From an uncultured Spirochaetaceae bacterium (GTDB lineage: Bacteria > Spirochaetota > Spirochaetia > Treponematales > Treponemataceae), in contig CACZPR010000042.1 in the NCBI GenBank assembly GCA_902783155.1, positions 31,247 to 95,246 on the forward strand: a DNA stretch of 64,000 nt. Direction: 5' to 3'. The notes beneath the pieces were generated by a model that ran no database searches, was not told the DNA's origin, and worked only from the letters and a program-made list of their open reading frames with translations. Positions 20,927-29,790 of this stretch are shown one piece after another. Each line of letters opens with the position of its first letter. Positions within the stretch are counted from its first letter, which is position 1. The translations under genes and the position numbers were made by a program.

Positions 20927-21781
20927 CTAGATTTTTTGTGGAAGCATTTTTCCATCGGCAAAATAATGGACTTCATTGTATCCAGCTTTTTTTGCCAGAT
21001 TGATTGCTCTGTCGAAAGCAAAATCCAAATGCTCCGGCGAATGTGCGTCCGAGTTGATTGTGATTGGAATATTTTTTTCACGCATCTGAGTCAGAAAATC
21101 CAGAGACGGATATGGCTCATCCAGATACCCGCGGGCCATTCCACCTGTATTGATTTCCGCACACACACCTGCGCTCGCAATCGCCCGAACAGTTTCGCGG
21201 ATTTCATTTTTGTACCACGAATCATTTTCATCAAAAAGTCTGTCGGGGGCTTTGGGGGAATTTTGTTTTCGGATTAAATCACAGTGCGCGAGAATTGTAA
21301 AATTACAGTCGCGAATCATTGTGCGCTCAAAATCAAAATATGTCTGGACAGCTTTTTTTGTGTCGCCGCCAAAAACCGTTTTTATTTTTTCGCGTGTATC
21401 AAAAAAATTTCCGTCCGCCTCAAAGAATCCTTTTTCACCGGGAACATAATGGACAGCACCAATCAGAAAATCAGGGGCAAAATTTGCATAGCGAGAAAAA
21501 TCTGGAGCGCATACACCCTGAATAAAATCCGCCTCAAAGCCCAGGAGAATTTTTATTTTGCCGGAATACTCTTTCTTTAGCCGCAAAATTTCTTTTGCAT
21601 AGGACGCATGGTTTCTGGACTGAATGTGCCAGTCGCTCGAAAAAGGAAACATTGAATGTCCGCTGAACCCGAGCGTGTCAAAGTTTTTTTCAATCGCGGC
21701 TTTTACCATTTCTTCAGGGCTTGCATTTCCGTCACAAAAATTTGTGTGCGTGTGATAATTTGTTTTCAAAAATCTTTCCAT
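20927..21781 (-). CDS. hisK: PHP-domain histidinol-phosphatase (HisK/HisJ family)
   Basis: 284 residues. The N-terminus has the PHP motif NYHTHTNFCDG, and FSGHS, FEADFI, LAHCDL and the C-terminal INSDAH supply further metal ligands of the trinuclear site. The family dephosphorylates histidinol phosphate, and this size class matches HisK/HisJ. No other his genes are nearby, so a different phosphoester substrate cannot be excluded. ATG 21781 lies three bases after the stop of the hybrid kinase gene, so the two are probably co-transcribed although functionally unrelated. Confidence 0.85.
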   Translation of the reverse strand: MERFLKTNYHTHTNFCDGNASPEEMVKAAIEKNFDTLGFSGHSMFPFSSDWHIQSRNHASYAKEILRLKKEYSGKIKILLGFEADFIQGVCAPDFSRYANFAPDFLIGAVHYVPGEKGFFEADGNFFDTREKIKTVFGGDTKKAVQTYFDFERTMIRDCNFTILAHCDLIRKQNSPKAPDRLFDENDSWYKNEIRETVRAIASAGVCAEINTGGMARGYLDEPYPSLDFLTQMREKNIPITINSDAHSPEHLDFAFDRAINLAKKAGYNEVHYFADGKMLPQKI

Positions 21782-21784
21782 AGT

Positions 21785-23776
21785 CTACAAAGAATTTCTC
21801 CAGTTTGTCGTGATGTTTTCCAGCTGAACAAAATCGATTGAAAAATTCAGGTCCGCAGATTCGGTCGCAATTTTGTCCTCACGTCCTGCGGCATCAGAAA
21901 TTTCTTTTGCCATTTTCACAAGGCTCTTTGATTTTATGAAATCACAAAGCTCCATAAGTTTATCAGATTTTTCCACAACAAGTTTAAAATCAATATTATC
22001 CTGATTCAAAATATCTCGGATTTCACTCAGAAGCATTGAACTTTGTCTAAAATATTTTTCCAGCGCCTCTTTTGCTTTTTCATTGTCGTTTCCAATTGTG
22101 TCCATAAACAAAGTTATGTCCCACATGTCCTCGACCTTGTTTTTTAGAGCAACCAAAGTCATAATCTGTTTTGCCTCTGGAACCGAAAGAACGGCCTTCC
22201 ATTTTTCCAAAGTCGCACGGATTACATCCTTTTTGAACGGCTTGATTATTATATCATTCATTCCCTGCTGACGGTACTGTGCAAAATCAGCCTCATCGTT
22301 GTTCGCAGTGCAGGCGATGATTATTCCCTGAAACTTTTTTTGCCTAAGCTCAATCGTAGCGTCCAGACCACTTTTCACAGGCATGAGTATGTCCATAAAA
22401 ATCATGTCTATGTCGGGATTTTCCGCAACAATTCCTACAGCCTGCTCTCCGTCCTCAGCAGAAAAAATTGTCGCGCCAAATTTTTTTAGGAAAGTCTCCA
22501 ATATTTTTCGGTTAACAGGATGATCCTCGGCAACAAGAATCTTCAATCCAGCGGCAACATTTTTGTCTTTGTCTTCCGCATTTTTTACCGCATTGTGTGT
22601 GTCCGTCTTTTCAAAAATGCTTGGCTCAGTTTCAATCGGCTGCAAATCAAGAGGAACAATGAAGGCATCCTCCAGCATGTTCAGAAGCGCGGTTCTTTTT
22701 ATTGGCTTGTAGATATAACCGTTGAACCAGTTGAGCAATTTCATTTTTGCATCACCACCCATCTGGCCTTCGGGAACCATCAGATAAAGTTTCATGCTGT
22801 TCAGCGAAATATTTTTTGTAATTTCAGCCGCAAGCCTCCAGCCATCCATGTCGGGCATAATCATGTCGATAAATGCAATCGTGAAAGGCTCCCCAATCTC
22901 CGCGGCAAATTTTAGTTTCGCAAGAGCCTCTTTCCCACTCGCAACAGTCGTGACATTTTTCAAACCCATGGACCTAATTTTTTCTTCCAGACTTAGGAGG
23001 CTTAGACTTGAATCATCGACAATCAAAAGTTTTGCGGACTCCGGTGCATCAAGTGTAAAACTTTTTTCCGGATTGAAATTGGAAATCTCAAGCGGCAATG
23101 AAAAATAAAAAATGGAACCACCGGAAGGATTGTCCCTAAGCCCAATTTTTCCGTGCATTATGTCCACAAGATTTTTGCTGATTGAAAGGCCAAGTCCAGT
23201 TCCACCGTAACGTCTTGTCGTGGAGGAATCCACCTGATAGAAACTGTCGAAAATCATTGTCTTTTTTTCTTTCGCAACACCGATTCCTGAATCCATCACC
23301 TCAAAATAAATATCACCATCCACCATGCGCAAAGAAATTTGGACATATCCATGGCTTGTAAATTTGACCGCATTTTTTGCAAGATTCAAAAGTATCTGCT
23401 GAACGCGGGTCGGGTCGCCGGTAACAATTTTTGGCAGAGAATAATCAATATTCGTTATGATTTCAAGATGCTTTGAAAATCCTTCAATGCTGATTAAATC
23501 CGCAACATTTTCTGTCAACGCAATTATGTCAAAAGGAATGTTTTCCAGACGAAAATCGGACAAAGAAATTTTTGTGTAGTCCAAAACATCGTTGGCAAGC
23601 TGGAGCAAAATATTGGAGCTGAATTCAATCTGCCGGACATATTCCAGCTGTTCCTTGTTGAGTGCCGTGTCCGCAAGAAGCTCCGTCGTACTGATTATTG
23701 TCTGGATTGGTGTGCGGACCTCATGCATTGTGCTTGACAAAAATCTAATATCCGCTTCTATTGTATCGCTATTCAA
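21785..23776 (-). CDS. Sensorless hybrid histidine kinase with two receivers
   Basis: About 663 residues if it starts at TTG 23776; no ATG or GTG is usable downstream of the purL terminator, so the start is uncertain. The protein opens directly with HisKA (TMHEVRTPIQ), then the ATPase domain (NLAKNAVKF, DSGIGV, GGTGLGLSISK). Receiver 1 has LIVDDSSLS, AFIDMIMPDMDG and YKPIK. Receiver 2 has LVAEDHPVN, IFMDILMPVKSG and IIKPF. The C-terminal 120 residues are helical and HPt-like in position, but the expected phospho-His motif is absent. With no membrane or input domain it must be cytosolic and take signals from partners. Confidence 0.85.
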   Translation of the reverse strand: MNSDTIEADIRFLSSTMHEVRTPIQTIISTTELLADTALNKEQLEYVRQIEFSSNILLQLANDVLDYTKISLSDFRLENIPFDIIALTENVADLISIEGFSKHLEIITNIDYSLPKIVTGDPTRVQQILLNLAKNAVKFTSHGYVQISLRMVDGDIYFEVMDSGIGVAKEKKTMIFDSFYQVDSSTTRRYGGTGLGLSISKNLVDIMHGKIGLRDNPSGGSIFYFSLPLEISNFNPEKSFTLDAPESAKLLIVDDSSLSLLSLEEKIRSMGLKNVTTVASGKEALAKLKFAAEIGEPFTIAFIDMIMPDMDGWRLAAEITKNISLNSMKLYLMVPEGQMGGDAKMKLLNWFNGYIYKPIKRTALLNMLEDAFIVPLDLQPIETEPSIFEKTDTHNAVKNAEDKDKNVAAGLKILVAEDHPVNRKILETFLKKFGATIFSAEDGEQAVGIVAENPDIDMIFMDILMPVKSGLDATIELRQKKFQGIIIACTANNDEADFAQYRQQGMNDIIIKPFKKDVIRATLEKWKAVLSVPEAKQIMTLVALKNKVEDMWDITLFMDTIGNDNEKAKEALEKYFRQSSMLLSEIRDILNQDNIDFKLVVEKSDKLMELCDFIKSKSLVKMAKEISDAAGREDKIATESADLNFSIDFVQLENITTNWRNSL

Positions 23777-23797
23777 TGTCTTGACCCCATTGCATCT

Positions 23798-23832
23798 AAA
23801 AAAAGGGGACAAGATAAAAATACCTTGCCCCC
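23798..23832 (-). terminator. Intrinsic terminator of purL
   Basis: On the minus strand GGGGGCAAGG (23832-23823) pairs with CTTGTCCCC (23813-23805) with one G.T pair, followed by seven T (23804-23798). It starts seven bases after the purL stop codon and separates purL from the downstream kinase gene. Confidence 0.93.
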
Positions 23833-23838
23833 CTACGG

Positions 23839-26800
23839 TTATGCGAAGTATGAAACTCCTGCCGCAAACAGATTCTGGCAAGAATTTTCTTTTGGATTTT
23901 CAAGCGGATTTCCTGCGATGTTCTTAATCAAATCAACGCTGGCTCCGTTTTTGTCATTTCCGACCGTGCGTTCGCTGTGTCCCATTTTTCCAAGGACATG
24001 ACCATCCGGGCTTGTGAGTCCTTCGATTGCAAAAAGACTTCCGTTCGGATTGTCCGGCTCACTGATTGACGGGATTCCGTTTTCATCGACGTACTGTGAA
24101 TAGACCTGTCCGTTTTTGAAAAGCTCTTCCGCCATTTTTTCACTGACAACCACGCGTCCTTCACCATGGCTTACAGGAACCAAATGGATTCTTGGATCCA
24201 AAACTGTTTCGTTCAATGCCCATGGACTTGTTGCGCTGACCATTCTTGTGCGTACCACACGGCTGATGTGGCGGCCAATCTTGTTGAAAGTCAAAGTCGG
24301 TGTCTCGTCGCTCATGTCACGGATTTCACCGTAAGGAACAAGACCCGTCTTTATCAATGCCTGGAAACCGTTGCAGATTCCAAGAAGAAGTCCGTCGCGG
24401 TTTTTGAGAAGATCCATCAACGCATCGGCAACCCTGTGTTCGCGGATTACGTTCGCAATGTATTTTCCGGAGCCGTCGGGTTCGTCACCAGCAGAGAATC
24501 CACCGGGGATTGCGACAATCTGGCTCTTTTTGATTTCGGCACTGATTGCTTCAAGGCTTTCTGCAATGTCCTGCGGAGTTCTGTTTTTGAACACCATGAT
24601 TTTTGTTTCCGCGCCATTCAGATTGAAAGCACGTGCCATGTCGAACTCACAGTTGTTTCCCGGGAAAACAGGAATTACGACTTTTGGTTTTGCCTTTCCG
24701 ATTTTTGCCGTAAACGTTTTTCTTGCCTCCGCCAAACTTGGATGCTCACTAAGAGCATATTTCGGAAGTGCAGGCTGTTCTTTTGCGCCGCTCACAGGTG
24801 GGAAAACCACTGCAAGTTTTGATTCCCATGCTTTTTCGATTTCTTCAATGCTGATTGTCGCACCGAATACTGAAATTGATTTTTCATCCTGGGTGGCTCC
24901 AATCTTTGTGACCGTTCCTTCAACAAAATCAGAAAGCATGTCAAGGGCTTCGGAACTTTCAACGATGATTGAACCGTAGAGCGGAGTGAACAGATCCCTT
25001 GAATCAACGTCGTGATCCATTGATGCTGCCGTAGGACTTGCGCACACCGTCGTTATGTTCGCACCAATCTTGTTTCCCATCGCCATCTTGCTGACTGCCT
25101 CTGCAATTCCACCGGGACCAACCGGATACATCGCGCTGATTTTTCCTTCGGAGTTCAGTTTGTAAAGCACGTCGCTGTTTTCTGCGAAGGTTTCAAAATC
25201 TGGGGCAAGCTCTTCTGAGTAAGGCACTGAAACCAAATAGATTCCGTCTCCCGCTTTTTTGAATGAACCTGATGTTACGTTTTTGACTTCATCAGTTGTT
25301 ACGGCAAAAGAAACGAGTGTGTGTGGCACGTTGATATGCTCGAATGTTCCGCTCATGCTGTCCTTACCGCCGATGCTTCCGGTACCCATTGCCTTCTGTG
25401 CGTCCAATGCTCCCAAAAGTGCGGCTGCTGGATATCCCCAAGTTTTTTCGCTTACTGCACGACCGAAGAATTCCTGGAAACTCAATCGGCATGAATCAGC
25501 TTTTCCACCGAGGGCAGTGATTTTTGCAAGTGAAGAAAGGACTGCAATCTGTGAACCGTGCCATGGACTCCACTGTGAAACGCGCGGGTCAAATCCGAAT
25601 GTCATAAGGCTTACAGTTGATGTTTCCCTTGGTGAAAGAACAGGAATCTTTGCGGCCATACCTGCTTCAGGACATGACTGATATTTTCCTCCGTAAGGCA
25701 TGAGCACTGAACTTGCGCCGATTGAACCGTCAAATCTTTCGCCCAATCCACGCTGAGAACAACATGCCAAATCAGAAATATTTTCAATCCAGGCCTTGTG
25801 CACTGCACTTGAGTCTGAATCAGCATTTAATATAGAAGAAACTGATTCAAGCGGATTTACCAACGGAGATTTTTCCTGTGCCGCCGGAGATTCGATTTCT
25901 GCAACTGCTTCGTGAGGCGCACCTGCCGTGTCGATGAAAGAGCGGTCCAAATCAACGATTGTATTTCCGCGCCATTTCATAACCATGCGGTTTGTATCGG
26001 TGACCGTCGCAACAACGACTGCATTGAGATTTTCCGCATTTGCCGCCGCGATGAATTTTTCAACGTTCTCTTTTTTTACGACGACGGCCATTCTTTCCTG
26101 GGACTCGGAAATTGCAAGCTCGGTTCCATCAAGGCCTTCATATTTTTTCGGGACCGCATCAAGGTTGATGTCCAATCCGGGAGCGAGTTCTCCAACGGCA
26201 ACGGAAACACCGCCTGCACCAAAGTCATTACAGCGGCGAATCATCAGGCAGACATCCTTGTTGCGGAAGAGCCTCTGGATTTTTCTTTCCTCAACGGCGT
26301 TTCCCTTCTGAACTTCGGCAGCAGCAGTTGTAACGGATTTTTCCGTGTGGACTTTTGATGAACCCGTAGCACCACCAATTCCATCACGTCCAGTTCCGCC
26401 GCCAAGCAAAATGATTATGTCTCCGGCCTCTGGTGTTTCTCGAAGGACCAAATCAACAGGGGCAGCTGCAATAACGGCACCAAGCTCCATGCGTTTTGCG
26501 ACATAGCCCGGATGGTAGATTTCCTGAACCTGTCCAGTCGTAAGTCCAATCTGGTTTCCGTAGGACGAAAATCCCTGTGCAGCTTCGCGGGTGAGTTTCA
26601 TCTGCGGAAGTTTTCCCGGAAGAGTTTCGTTCAGAGGAACAGTCGGGTCTGCTGCACCTGTTACGCGCAATGCCTGATAAACCCATGAGCGTGCGGAAAG
26701 CGGATCACGGATTGCTCCACCGATACAAGTTGCCGCACCTCCGAACGGTTCGATTTCCGTCGGGTGATTGTGAGTCTCGTTTTTGAATTCCAAAAGCCAG

Positions 26801-27810
26801 CGTTCAACAGCTTCAGGTGAATCAGGAGAAATTTTATTTCCGCTTGAATCTGTCGTGTAATGCACGTCAATAAAAATCGAACATGCGTTGTTTTCTTCGC
26901 TGACTTCAAGATTTTCAAGAAGACCGTGCTTCCGTAAGTATTTCGCACCGATGCAGGCCATGTCCATGAGAGTGACTTTTTTGTCCTTGCGGTCTGCATA
27001 AAGGTCTGTGCGCATCTCGGTGTAGTTTTTGAGCGACGAGCGGAACAAATCAGCATAAGGACCGTCGTCAATTTTTATGTCCTTGAGGATTGTGTTGAAA
27101 GTCGTGTGGCGGCAGTGATCTGACCAATATGTGTCCAGCACGCGGATTTCAGTAATCGTCGGATTGCGCTTTTTTGAAATGAAATAATCCTGAAGCCACT
27201 TGATGTCGGCATAGTCCATTGCAAGACCGAGCTTCTGTCTGTACAGTTCAAGGCTGGTTGAATCAAAATCGATGAAATTGTTTACAGTTTCTATGTCGCC
27301 GGGAACTGTGGTTTCCATTTTGAGCGTTGTCGGTTTTTTGTCATTGACTATGAGGCGGCTGTCAACCGGGTTAATCAGGTAGTGCTGGATTTTTTCAACG
27401 TCCGATGCAGAAACATTTCCTTCAAGGATTACAATCTTTGCACAACGGACACGCGGCGGTTCAGTTCCGACTTTTGCAAAAGAACTCATCCCCTCGCGCA
27501 GGAGTGAAAGACACTGTTCCGCAGAATCTGCACGCTGGTCGTACTGTCCCGGAAGATATTCCCAGATAATCTGTGTAGCACCGTCAGGAATTTCCAGCGT
27601 CTCAAAGAAAACATTGTCGCTCTGAGGCTCGGAAAAAATTCTGGTTGTAGCCGCACGACCGACATCTTCAGAAACGTTTTCCACATCATACCGGTTCAGA
27701 TAACGGACCCCGGTCACTCCGCCAATTCCCAAAAAACTGCTGATTTCAGCATAAATACGGTCAGCTTCAATGGTAAAGCCAGCCTTTCTTTCTACATAGA
27801 TACGAAACAT
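23839..27810 (-). CDS. purL: Phosphoribosylformylglycinamidine synthase, single-chain PurL
   Basis: 1323 residues from ATG 27810. This large fused form contains an N-terminal PurS-like part (1-150), two AIRS-type halves with ATP site elements (SDHCRHTTF, KNETHNHPTEIEPFGGA, GGKDSMSG), and a C-terminal glutaminase. The glutaminase shows GICNGFQ with the catalytic Cys and PVSHGEGR with the catalytic His. It converts FGAR, glutamine and ATP to FGAM in purine synthesis. A longer frame exists upstream, but a consensus promoter occupies those codons, so the transcript should begin at or one base before this ATG. No SD is present. Confidence 0.95.
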   Translation of the reverse strand: MFRIYVERKAGFTIEADRIYAEISSFLGIGGVTGVRYLNRYDVENVSEDVGRAATTRIFSEPQSDNVFFETLEIPDGATQIIWEYLPGQYDQRADSAEQCLSLLREGMSSFAKVGTEPPRVRCAKIVILEGNVSASDVEKIQHYLINPVDSRLIVNDKKPTTLKMETTVPGDIETVNNFIDFDSTSLELYRQKLGLAMDYADIKWLQDYFISKKRNPTITEIRVLDTYWSDHCRHTTFNTILKDIKIDDGPYADLFRSSLKNYTEMRTDLYADRKDKKVTLMDMACIGAKYLRKHGLLENLEVSEENNACSIFIDVHYTTDSSGNKISPDSPEAVERWLLEFKNETHNHPTEIEPFGGAATCIGGAIRDPLSARSWVYQALRVTGAADPTVPLNETLPGKLPQMKLTREAAQGFSSYGNQIGLTTGQVQEIYHPGYVAKRMELGAVIAAAPVDLVLRETPEAGDIIILLGGGTGRDGIGGATGSSKVHTEKSVTTAAAEVQKGNAVEERKIQRLFRNKDVCLMIRRCNDFGAGGVSVAVGELAPGLDINLDAVPKKYEGLDGTELAISESQERMAVVVKKENVEKFIAAANAENLNAVVVATVTDTNRMVMKWRGNTIVDLDRSFIDTAGAPHEAVAEIESPAAQEKSPLVNPLESVSSILNADSDSSAVHKAWIENISDLACCSQRGLGERFDGSIGASSVLMPYGGKYQSCPEAGMAAKIPVLSPRETSTVSLMTFGFDPRVSQWSPWHGSQIAVLSSLAKITALGGKADSCRLSFQEFFGRAVSEKTWGYPAAALLGALDAQKAMGTGSIGGKDSMSGTFEHINVPHTLVSFAVTTDEVKNVTSGSFKKAGDGIYLVSVPYSEELAPDFETFAENSDVLYKLNSEGKISAMYPVGPGGIAEAVSKMAMGNKIGANITTVCASPTAASMDHDVDSRDLFTPLYGSIIVESSEALDMLSDFVEGTVTKIGATQDEKSISVFGATISIEEIEKAWESKLAVVFPPVSGAKEQPALPKYALSEHPSLAEARKTFTAKIGKAKPKVVIPVFPGNNCEFDMARAFNLNGAETKIMVFKNRTPQDIAESLEAISAEIKKSQIVAIPGGFSAGDEPDGSGKYIANVIREHRVADALMDLLKNRDGLLLGICNGFQALIKTGLVPYGEIRDMSDETPTLTFNKIGRHISRVVRTRMVSATSPWALNETVLDPRIHLVPVSHGEGRVVVSEKMAEELFKNGQVYSQYVDENGIPSISEPDNPNGSLFAIEGLTSPDGHVLGKMGHSERTVGNDKNGASVDLIKNIAGNPLENPKENSCQNLFAAGVSYFA

Positions 27811-27817
27811 AGGAATT

Positions 27818-27846
27818 ATTATAGAAGAAAAGCCGGGGTTTTTCAA
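27818..27846 (-). promoter_or_regulatory. purL promoter predicting a leaderless mRNA
   Basis: On the minus strand TTGAAA (27846-27841), exactly 17 bases, TATAAT (27823-27818). The start site expected six to seven bases after the -10 falls at about 27811, and the purL ATG is 27810. No purine operator was recognised. Confidence 0.8.
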
Positions 27847-27861
27847 TTGAAAAATGGGAGA

Positions 27862-28455
27862 CTAGAAAAACACTCCCTTGACAAAAATCTCTATGCCAAT
27901 CCCAATCAAAATTAGTCCGCCAAGTATTCCAGCCTTGTCCGCAAGTTTTGTTCCAATTTTTTTTCCAATGACTATTCCAAAATAACAGAACAAAAAAGTC
28001 ATCGCAGCAATTATGAGACACGCGACAAAAGCCATGACAAATCTATATTCATCGATTGTGAATCCGACAGAAAGCGCGTCTATTGATGTGGCAATTCCCT
28101 GAACAAAAAGAAGTTTAAAGCTGAGGGGATTGTTTTCTTCGTTCTGCTTTTCTTTTTTGAAGATTGCCTCAATCAACATTTTTCCACCGATAAAAAGCAA
28201 GAGAAAAAGCGCAATCCATGGAATGAATTTCTGGACCTTTGAAAATGCGTTGACAATCGTGTGGACACAGAACCAACCGACAAGCGGCATTATGAACTGG
28301 AAAAAAGCAAACACTCCGGCAATGAGGCAATGTTTTCCGCGAGTCAAATTTGGTCTGGTCAATCCGTGGGTCATTGAAACAGAAAAAGCGTCCATCGCAA
28401 GTCCCGCACCTAAAAGTATGCTGTTCAAAAAAAACATTATGTCCCAGTCCTGCAT
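27862..28455 (-). CDS. mntP: Manganese efflux pump MntP
   Basis: 197 residues with six membrane helices, the standard size. The two repeats each carry the metal-path Asp in the family motifs GAGLAMDAFSVSMTHG and ATSIDALSVGF. MntP exports Mn2+ across the inner membrane. A His/Glu/Lys-rich loop lies between the repeats (about 105-120). SD GAGGTG lies eight bases before ATG 28455. In many bacteria mntP is under a Mn riboswitch (yybP-ykoY), but here the leader predicted from the promoter is only about 20 nt, so no such riboswitch is present. Confidence 0.94.
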   Translation of the reverse strand: MQDWDIMFFLNSILLGAGLAMDAFSVSMTHGLTRPNLTRGKHCLIAGVFAFFQFIMPLVGWFCVHTIVNAFSKVQKFIPWIALFLLLFIGGKMLIEAIFKKEKQNEENNPLSFKLLFVQGIATSIDALSVGFTIDEYRFVMAFVACLIIAAMTFLFCYFGIVIGKKIGTKLADKAGILGGLILIGIGIEIFVKGVFF

Positions 28456-28482
28456 TTTAATTCACCTCAATTTTATTTACCG

Positions 28483-28511
28483 ATTCTACCAAAAAACAAT
28501 CGATTATCCAA
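28483..28511 (-). promoter_or_regulatory. mntP promoter overlapping the upstream stop codon
   Basis: On the minus strand TTGGAT (28511-28506), 17 bases, TAGAAT (28488-28483). The -35 includes the last codons of the CorC-type gene at 28504-29790. Confidence 0.65.
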
Positions 28512-29790
28512 AGCTAATTTTTATTCTCACAGAAACAATTCTCCGGGCCGCCTGGTCCTCGACCATAAAAATTATTTTGTCCTTTTTGTAGACTTCGCCA
28601 ATCGACGGAAGATACCCAAAATGCTCCAAGAGCCATCCACCCAAAGTGTTGTAGTTTTCGCTATCCAGATTCAGATTCAAAACATCGTTCACATCATCCA
28701 GTTTCATGTCACCCGGAACCAAAAATTCATTTGTGTTGATTACGCTTATTCGTTTTTCGGGAGCAACATCCGTTTCTCCATATTCATCCGTTATGCGACC
28801 AAAAACAGCGCGAAGAATGTCATCCATCGTAACAATTCCGGCAGTTTCGCCATATTCGTTTACAACGATTGAAAAATTTTCTTTTTCTTTTTTAAACATC
28901 CTGAGCAAATCAACTGCGGTCATGCTTTCGGGAACAAACAGGCAACGGCTCATGCAGATTCGGACAAAATCCTGACTCTTGCGAATTTCGGGGATTGCAA
29001 AAAGAACAGACTTGTAATGCAGCACACCAATTATTTTTTCACGCGGACCAGGTTCTCCATCAATTACAGGCAATCTTGAATAACCGGATTCAGCAAAGGC
29101 TTTCAAAGTTTCCTCATACGAATATACCGAACCCACGTACCGTATAAACGAGCGATGTCTCATTATGTCTTTTGTCTGCAAATCGGAGAACTCAAAGATT
29201 CTGTCCAGCATGTCTTTTTCGTCAGTCTCAAGAGTTCCTTCGTGCTGACCGACCGCGACCAAAGTTTTCAGTTCATCCTCGGTAATCAGCGGCTGCTTGG
29301 TTTTGAAAATCGTGCGCTCAATAAATTCAAGGAATCGTGAAAGCTGCTTAAAAATCCAAACCACCGGGAAAAATATTTTTTGGATGATTATTATTATCGT
29401 CGCACTTCCCTGCGCAACTTTTTTTGGTTTTGCAGCCGCAAATGTCTTTGGAATTATCTCGCTAAAAATAATAATCATTATGCTTGTAAGGGCTGTCCCG
29501 TAAGTCACATAGCGGCTTCCCAAAATCTTTAAGGAAAATGCGGTTGAAAGAGAAGAAAGAAGAGTCGTCACAAGATTTGTTCCAATGAGGACGGTCGAAA
29601 TCAAAATGTCCAGATTGTTCCGCAGCTTGAAAATTTTTTTTGAATTCTTTTCGTTGGCCTTAAGCATCTGTCGTGCGGTGATTTTTGAAATCGAAGTGAA
29701 CGCAGTCTCTGTTGCGGCAAAAAAAGCTCCACAAAAAATCAAGAGAATCTGGGCAATCAGAGTGCAGATTATGAAAACTGTTTCGCTCAT
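28504..29790 (-). CDS. CorC/HlyC (CNNM-like) membrane protein with CBS pair, copy 2
   Basis: 428 residues. Three to four N-terminal helices form the CNNM/DUF21 domain, which contains FAATETAFTSIS and NLVTTLLSSLSTAFS. Two CBS domains follow (about 195-320, including MRHRSFIRYV and IVTMDDIL), then the CorC_HlyC cytosolic domain (about 340-428). Proteins of this family are linked to Mg2+ or Co2+ efflux and, by old nomenclature, to haemolysin; transport of Mg2+ is the best-supported role. It overlaps the upstream paralogue by four bases (ATGA). Confidence 0.88.
   Translation of the reverse strand: MSETVFIICTLIAQILLIFCGAFFAATETAFTSISKITARQMLKANEKNSKKIFKLRNNLDILISTVLIGTNLVTTLLSSLSTAFSLKILGSRYVTYGTALTSIMIIIFSEIIPKTFAAAKPKKVAQGSATIIIIIQKIFFPVVWIFKQLSRFLEFIERTIFKTKQPLITEDELKTLVAVGQHEGTLETDEKDMLDRIFEFSDLQTKDIMRHRSFIRYVGSVYSYEETLKAFAESGYSRLPVIDGEPGPREKIIGVLHYKSVLFAIPEIRKSQDFVRICMSRCLFVPESMTAVDLLRMFKKEKENFSIVVNEYGETAGIVTMDDILRAVFGRITDEYGETDVAPEKRISVINTNEFLVPGDMKLDDVNDVLNLNLDSENYNTLGGWLLEHFGYLPSIGEVYKKDKIIFMVEDQAARRIVSVRIKISFG

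Noticed and set aside
23777..23881. Longer N-terminus for the sensorless hybrid kinase reaching into purL
   Set aside because: The extra codons run through the purL terminator hairpin and the end of purL in another frame; no SD is found and the residues look like translated non-coding sequence.
27847..28480. Manganese riboswitch upstream of mntP
   Set aside because: The promoter at 28483-28511 leaves a leader of about 20 nt, too short for the yybP-ykoY aptamer.
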